A stretch of 64,000 nt of DNA from Streptomyces sp. Je 1-332 (GTDB lineage Bacteria; Actinomycetota; Actinomycetes; Streptomycetales; Streptomycetaceae), in NCBI RefSeq assembly GCF_040730185.1, contig NZ_CP160402.1:248001-312000 (forward strand). Reading direction: 5' to 3'. Made by a program: the position numbers and the translations under genes. A model generated the notes under the pieces. The model was not told the DNA's origin. It was given only the letters and a program-made list of their open reading frames with translations, and searched no databases. How positions within the stretch are numbered: the stretch's first letter is position 1; every line of letters begins with the position of its first letter. Of this stretch, positions 59,745-64,000 are shown piece after piece.

Positions 59745-60694
59745 TCCGCCTCCTTCCTGCCGAGCCCGAACCACTTGGCCTGACCCACCGTCACCACCGC
59801 GATGATCAGGGCCAGCAGGACGGCGCCCGCGCTGCCGAGGCCGAGGTTCTGCCCCTGTCCCAGCGCCGTGTAGTAGAGGTAGACGAGTGGGGGTCTGGCG
59901 TAGGGCGGGTAACCGCGCGAGTCCGAGAGCAGGTTGTAGAACTCGTCGAACGCCTGGAAGGCGTTGATGACCAGGAGCAGGACCACCGCCACGGACGTGG
60001 CCCTCAGCTGCGGGAACGTGATGTGACGGAAAACCTGCCAGCCTGGCCGCGCCCCGTCCACGGCCGCCGCCTCGTAGAGGGTGGGGCTGATGCGCTGGAG
60101 CCCGGCGAGGAAGAGCACCATGTAGAAGCCCGCCTGGAGCCAGAGCCGTACGGTGACGATGACGGCCCAGTACCAGGGTGGGTCGGTGGTCGAGAGCCAG
60201 GCGATCTGGTCGCCGCCGAACCAGCCGAGGACGGTGTTGGCGAGCCCGAACCGTACGCCGTTGAAGATCGACATCTTCCAGATGAGCGCGGCCACGACGT
60301 AGGAGCAGGCGGCGGGCAGGAAGAAGACCGAACGGAAGAACGCCTGGGCGCGGCGCTGCCGGTGGACCATCAGGGCGAGCGCGAGGGAGAGCGCGTAGGT
60401 CGCGGGCACGATGAAGAGCGAGAAGACGAGGAAGGTCCACAGGCTGTCGGTGAACGCCTCGTTGCGCAGCATGTCGGTGTAGTTGCCGAGGCCGACGAAG
60501 TCGTCCGGGGTGACGGTGTTGTGGGCGTCGAAGAAGCTGAGGTAGACGCTCCAGCCGAGCGGGATGTACGTGAAGACGCCGAGGCCCAGCAGGAAGGGCC
60601 CGACGAACACCCAGAACCAGAGGGTGCGGTTCTGGTGACCCCACAACTTCCTTCGCCCTGTTGCCTTTTGCTCGCGAGGGGCTGTTGTGGTCAC
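59741..60694 (-). CDS. Sugar ABC transporter permease (MalF type), second system
   Basis: A 317-residue permease. GPFLLGLGVFTYIPLGWSVY starts the first helix, and the EAA loop is LYEAAAVDGARPGWQVFRHI. GTG 60694 overlaps the binding-protein stop (GTGA). It resembles permeases for arabinose, lactose or other oligosaccharides of the UgpA/LacF group; specificity cannot be told. Confidence 0.9.
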   Translation of the reverse strand: MTTTAPREQKATGRRKLWGHQNRTLWFWVFVGPFLLGLGVFTYIPLGWSVYLSFFDAHNTVTPDDFVGLGNYTDMLRNEAFTDSLWTFLVFSLFIVPATYALSLALALMVHRQRRAQAFFRSVFFLPAACSYVVAALIWKMSIFNGVRFGLANTVLGWFGGDQIAWLSTTDPPWYWAVIVTVRLWLQAGFYMVLFLAGLQRISPTLYEAAAVDGARPGWQVFRHITFPQLRATSVAVVLLLVINAFQAFDEFYNLLSDSRGYPPYARPPLVYLYYTALGQGQNLGLGSAGAVLLALIIAVVTVGQAKWFGLGRKEAE

Positions 60695-61944
60695 GACTTC
60701 TTCTTCACCCGGCCGAGTTCGTCGGACACCTTGCGCACGACCTTCCTGAGTTCGTCGTCGGGGCTCGCGCCGTCCTTGATGATGCGGCTCAGGGCGTCCT
60801 GGTACGCGCTCCTGCTGGCCGGGGTCCACAGGAGGGGTTCGGCGTGGCCGTGGTCCGTGGTGTAGCGCACGGCGTCGGCCGCCGCGCCCTTGCTGAGCTT
60901 CTCGGCCCTCTTCGCCAGGGACATGCGGGCCGGGATGTGGAATCCGTACGCGAGGGCGAAGTCCTCCTGCCGGTCGGCGCTGTCGATCCACAGCCACTTG
61001 AGGAAGTCCTTGCCGGCCTTCTGGTGTTTGCTGCGGGCGCTGACCGCGGCGGCGTACGCCCCGACCGGCACCGACGGCTTGCCCGCGGAACCATCCTTCG
61101 GGAACGGCAGGACACCGAAGTCGTCGCCCAGTTCCTTCTGCACGGTGGGCAGCGCCCACAGGCCCGACCACTGCATGGCGGTCAGTCCCTGGACGAACGC
61201 CGACGGGTCGGACCAGTCGGCGGGCGCGCCCAGGAGCAGCGACTTGTCGGCGTACAACCGGTGGATCTTGCCGAGGGCGCGGGCTGCCGCCGGGTCGTCG
61301 AAGCCGACCTTTCCGTCGGCGGTGACGAGTTCGAGGCCGGCCGCGTAGAGGGGCGTGCCGCCCAGGACACCGGCGCCTCCGTCGTTCCCGAGGAACAGGC
61401 CCTTCGTCTTCTTCGACGTGAGTTTCTTCGCGGCGTCCACGAGTTCGTCCAGCGTCTTCGGCGGCTGGACACCCGCGTCGGCGAGCAGACTCTTGCGGTA
61501 GTAGAGCATCTGCATGTCGACGACTTGAGGGATGCCCCAGATCCTGCCGTCGTACGTCTTCGGGGCGAGGACGGCAGGGTTGAAGTCGTCCTTGACGCCG
61601 TCGAACAGCTCGGTGAGGTCGGCGACCTGCTTGCCCTGGATCTGGTCGAGGGAGGGGCCGTTGACCTCGAAGACGTCGGGTCCCGAGTCGGTGAGGAGCG
61701 CGGCCGCGGTCTGCTCGTCGTAGTTGCCCGGCCGCCACTGCACGGTGACGTTCGCCTTCTTGTAGGCGGCGGCGTACTTCTTGACGGCCTGCTCGGTGCC
61801 CTGCTCGCCGTACTGGTGGTACCACTGCGACAGCTTCGGCCCGTTTCCTGAACCACCGTCGTCCCGGCCGGTGTTGGAGCCACATCCGGTGAGCAGCCCC
61901 AACGCCGCGCCCGCCCCGAGCAGTCCCCTGCGGCTGATGGTCAT
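60691..61944 (-). CDS. Sugar-binding lipoprotein, second ABC system
   Basis: A 417-residue solute-binding protein. The start MTISRRGLLGAGAALGLLTG has a twin-Arg pair and a lipobox LLTGC, so export may be by Tat followed by lipid anchoring. The body is SBP_bac_1-like. ATG 61944 is preferred; in-frame Met at 61995 lacks support. The 104 bases upstream separate it from the glycosyltransferase gene on the same strand. No linked regulator or glycosidase gives a clue to the sugar. Confidence 0.9.
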   Translation of the reverse strand: MTISRRGLLGAGAALGLLTGCGSNTGRDDGGSGNGPKLSQWYHQYGEQGTEQAVKKYAAAYKKANVTVQWRPGNYDEQTAAALLTDSGPDVFEVNGPSLDQIQGKQVADLTELFDGVKDDFNPAVLAPKTYDGRIWGIPQVVDMQMLYYRKSLLADAGVQPPKTLDELVDAAKKLTSKKTKGLFLGNDGGAGVLGGTPLYAAGLELVTADGKVGFDDPAAARALGKIHRLYADKSLLLGAPADWSDPSAFVQGLTAMQWSGLWALPTVQKELGDDFGVLPFPKDGSAGKPSVPVGAYAAAVSARSKHQKAGKDFLKWLWIDSADRQEDFALAYGFHIPARMSLAKRAEKLSKGAAADAVRYTTDHGHAEPLLWTPASRSAYQDALSRIIKDGASPDDELRKVVRKVSDELGRVKKKS

Positions 61945-62048
61945 AGGTCGTCCCCCTGTTCGGTCTACGGCTGATCCCGACGGCCCAACGATCAACCATG
62001 CAGCCGGATTACGACAGGGGGACTACGGCCGTGTGTCGGCCTGCGGAC

Positions 62049-63296
62049 TCACCGTCGGCCGAGTCGCTCGATCGCGTCGAGGACCTGCCGAGTGCCGTCC
62101 TCCCTGGCGAGGGAGGCGGCCGTGTCCTGGGCGCGGGCCCGCAGGACGGGACTGTGGACAGCCGTGGTGACCGCCTGGGAGAGACGGTCCACGGTCAGGC
62201 GTTGGTAGCGCACCGGCCGCGGTGAAAGGCCCAGGGTGTGCAGGCGGGTGGCCCAGAAGTTCTGGTCGAGCTGGACGGGGACGGGAACCGAAGGGGTTCC
62301 GGCGCGCAGACCGGCCGCGGTGGTGCCGGCGCCCGCGTGGTGGATGACGGCGGCTGTCCTGGGGAACAGCCAGGCGTGCGGGACTTCCTGGACGGTGATC
62401 AGGTCGTCGTTCTCGGCGTGCAGGCCGCTCCAGCCGGCCTGGATGATGCCGCGCACCTTCGCGCGGCGCAGGGCGTCGGCGAGCAGGGTGCTCAGCCGCC
62501 CGGAGTCGGCGGTGACGAAACTGCCGAAGCCGGCGAACACCGGCGGTGGCCCCGCGTCGAGGAAGTCCACCAGTCGCGGATCCGGCTGCCAGTCGGGGGT
62601 GACCGGGGGCCACCAGTAGCCGCCCACCTCGTGTCCCGAGGGCCAGTCGGCGGGGCGGGGGACGATCCGCGGGCTGAAGCCGTGCAGGACGCTACGCCCG
62701 CGCGGCAGGCCGAGCGGACCACCGAACCGGCGGCGCGGCAGGCCCAGTTCGCGGCGCAGGGCGCTGACCGCGGGGGCGAAGATGGGGTCGCTGCCGAGCC
62801 ACAGGGCCTGGGCGGCCAGGCGGTTGCCGTACGCCCCGAGGGAGCGGGCGCCGCTGATGAGCGGCGGAAAGGCGCCCGTGGGGTGGACCGGCTGGAGGTA
62901 GACCCCGATGCTCGGCACGTCCAGTGCCTCGCCGAGCGCCGCGCACATGGGGTCGGTGACCGTGGAGCTCAGCACCACATCGGTGCCTTCTCGCACGGCG
63001 TCCGCGACCCCGGCCGTCAGCCGGGGCATGAACGCCCGCGCCATGCGCATCAATCGCGCCATGGCCACGGGCGGGCTGACCGCTCTGGCGAGGCCCTGGC
63101 CGTCCTGCGATGCCAGTTCCTGCCGTGGGTCGACCGGCAGGGGTCTGAAGCCGAGGCCGTGGGCGGTCACCGCCTGCTCGAAGCGCTCGTGGGTGGCGAG
63201 GACCACCTCGTGTCCCGCCGAGCGCAGTCGCACGCCCAGTCCGGTGAAAGGGGCGACGTCGCCCCAGCTTCCCGCCGTAACGATCAGTACGCGCAC
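62049..63296 (-). CDS. GT1-family (UGT/sterol-glucosyltransferase-like) glycosyltransferase
   Basis: A 415-residue GT-B enzyme. N-terminal acceptor domain: VLIVTAGSWGDVAPFTGLGV and LRSAGHEVVLATHERFEQAV. C-terminal donor domain: QEVPHAWLFPRTAAVIHHAG then GAGTTAAGLRAGTPSVPVPV and QLDQNFWATRLHTLGLSPRP, the UGT signature with the HxGxGTT motif and DQ sugar contact. Such enzymes glycosylate macrolides, sterols or other lipids. GTG 63296 is the start. It is not in an obvious natural-product cluster; it may be a self-resistance or xenobiotic glycosyltransferase (inference). Confidence 0.87.
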   Translation of the reverse strand: MRVLIVTAGSWGDVAPFTGLGVRLRSAGHEVVLATHERFEQAVTAHGLGFRPLPVDPRQELASQDGQGLARAVSPPVAMARLMRMARAFMPRLTAGVADAVREGTDVVLSSTVTDPMCAALGEALDVPSIGVYLQPVHPTGAFPPLISGARSLGAYGNRLAAQALWLGSDPIFAPAVSALRRELGLPRRRFGGPLGLPRGRSVLHGFSPRIVPRPADWPSGHEVGGYWWPPVTPDWQPDPRLVDFLDAGPPPVFAGFGSFVTADSGRLSTLLADALRRAKVRGIIQAGWSGLHAENDDLITVQEVPHAWLFPRTAAVIHHAGAGTTAAGLRAGTPSVPVPVQLDQNFWATRLHTLGLSPRPVRYQRLTVDRLSQAVTTAVHSPVLRARAQDTAASLAREDGTRQVLDAIERLGRR

Positions 63297-63698
63297 CGCG
63301 TCAGGATGTCAGACCCCGGGGCCGCGCGCCGAGCGCGACGGGTTCACTCACCGGCGTGTCGGCGCAGAAGGCTGGGCCTCCACCCCGGGCGCCCATGAAC
63401 GCCGACGCATTCCCGCTTCGCCGGCGTCCATGGTCGGGCTGCACCGGCCGTGGAGGGGAGCTCGTCGCGGTCGGTACGCCCTATCCCTACCGTCCTCCCC
63501 CGACGCGGCCGAAAACAGGCCGATCCTGCGCATTTCCTCTACGCCACAAGGCTCGTGCCCCACGCGCGACGGCAACTCGTCGGAGTCTCCCTTGTATTCC
63601 GGGCAGGCCGTCTGGACGCCAGGCTCCCTCGCCGATCACGATGGCGGGCAGGCGAGCGATCAGGCGAGCGGGCGAGCGAGAGATCGGGGTGCGGGACT
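63297..63698. other. Intergenic between divergent glycosyltransferase and beta-propeller genes
   Basis: These 402 bases have no convincing gene. About 63645-63685 is a run of GGCGAGCG-like imperfect repeats just ahead of the next start codon. No promoter was recognised. Confidence 0.45.
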
Positions 63699-64000
63699 GT
63701 GGCGACGCGTCGGACAGTGATCAAGGCGATGGGTGCGGGGACGCTGGCGAGCGGGCTGTCCACACCCGTGTCAGCCGCTTCCCGGGCGGCGGAGGCCGAC
63801 GTACTGCTGGTGGTGGAGAAGAGCAGCCACGCGGTCAGCTTCTACGACGTCGAGTCGGGCAAGCGCCTGCGGACCGTCCAACTGCCCGACTACCCCCACG
63901 AGATGGTCGTCGATTCGCGCAGGCGATTCGCCTACGTCGGGCACTACGGCGTACGCATGTCCTCCACCGTCGGTGAGGGCGGCGCCGCTGTCTTCGTCAT
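63699..64000 (+). CDS. Secreted YVTN-type beta-propeller protein (3' end outside window)
   Basis: An open frame from GTG 63699 to the edge, 100 codons. VATRRTVIKAMGAGTLASGL is a signal sequence with a twin-Arg, and a probable AxA cleavage in VSAAS. The mature part LLVVEKSSHAVSFYDVESGK then LRTVQLPDYPHEMVVDSRRR and FAYVGHYGV is the strand pattern of a YVTN/lactonase-like propeller blade. The rest is cut off. The ribosome binding site is weak, so the exact start is uncertain. Confidence 0.65.
   Translation, partial: MATRRTVIKAMGAGTLASGLSTPVSAASRAAEADVLLVVEKSSHAVSFYDVESGKRLRTVQLPDYPHEMVVDSRRRFAYVGHYGVRMSSTVGEGGAAVFV

Noticed and set aside
60023..61851. Two long plus-strand open frames opposite the second sugar operon
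   Set aside because: They mirror the permease and binding-protein genes; no domain seen and no ribosome binding site.

Overview
The window looks like a Streptomyces chromosome. GC and third-position GC are very high, GTG starts are common, and it carries Streptomyces hallmark families: a conservon-type GTPase, an SsgA-like protein, DUF5133 proteins, the ten-gene gas vesicle set gvpOAFGYZJLSK, the hsp18/rheA heat-shock pair, and a c-di-AMP (ydaO-type) riboswitch ahead of a secreted transglycosylase. No rRNA, tRNA, CRISPR array, prophage or intact IS element was seen.

Layout. 1-515: end of a CvnD-like GTPase gene. 621-8361 (-): two-gene locus, a single-module fully reducing type I PKS followed by a geranylgeranyl-reductase-family flavoprotein. 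8661-15906: DasR-like GntR regulator divergent from a sugar operon (lipoprotein SBP, two permeases, cytosolic GH20 hexosaminidase, secreted CBM3-GH16 enzyme), with dre-like inverted repeats in the divergent promoter and a strong hairpin after the last gene. 15949-30239: dispersed housekeeping or accessory genes: serine hydrolase, FG-GAP protein, RibD-type reductase, RTX-like secreted protein, broken VOC gene, methyltransferase, BrkB, GyrI-like, AhpD-like plus SnoaL-tailed ECF sigma factor, haloalkane-dehalogenase-like hydrolase, SDR, phytanoyl-CoA dioxygenase-like, LD-transpeptidase-like lipoprotein, SRPBCC, and EEP phosphatase.

30380-36383 (-): gas vesicle operon gvpO-A-F-G-Y-Z-J-L-S-K, tightly packed, several junctions overlapping. 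GvpA, GvpY and GvpZ have long acidic/basic low-complexity tails and GvpF has a collagen-like N-terminus. 36850-41893: secreted SLT-domain protein, MerR/methyltransferase relic, sulfotransferase, large secreted GH87 alpha-1,3-glucanase. 42183-43402: rheA and hsp18 divergent around two near-perfect RheA operators. 43617-52563: DUF2267, APC transporter, SRPBCC / FAD oxidoreductase / SDR group, DUF5133 (two), SsgA-like, Rho-N/SAP-like small protein, CYP152-type P450 peroxygenase, small acidic protein. 52666-57115: secreted amidase, RidA, WYL regulator, small unknowns. 57886-58803: riboswitch plus LysM-SLT protein. 58893-61944 (-): second sugar ABC operon, with a GT1 glycosyltransferase upstream. 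63699-end: start of a secreted beta-propeller protein.

How the genes work together. Several sets bear on the cell surface and development (two SLT proteins, LD-transpeptidase-like protein, serine hydrolase, SsgA-like protein), on polysaccharide use (GH16-CBM3, GH20, GH87, two sugar ABC systems, with no local ATPase, so a shared MsiK-type ATPase is inferred) and on stress (gas vesicles, hsp18, ECF sigma factor, AhpD). The most unusual content is the charged tails of the gas vesicle proteins and the orphan PKS/flavoprotein pair. All assignments come from reading the sequence; no database search was run.
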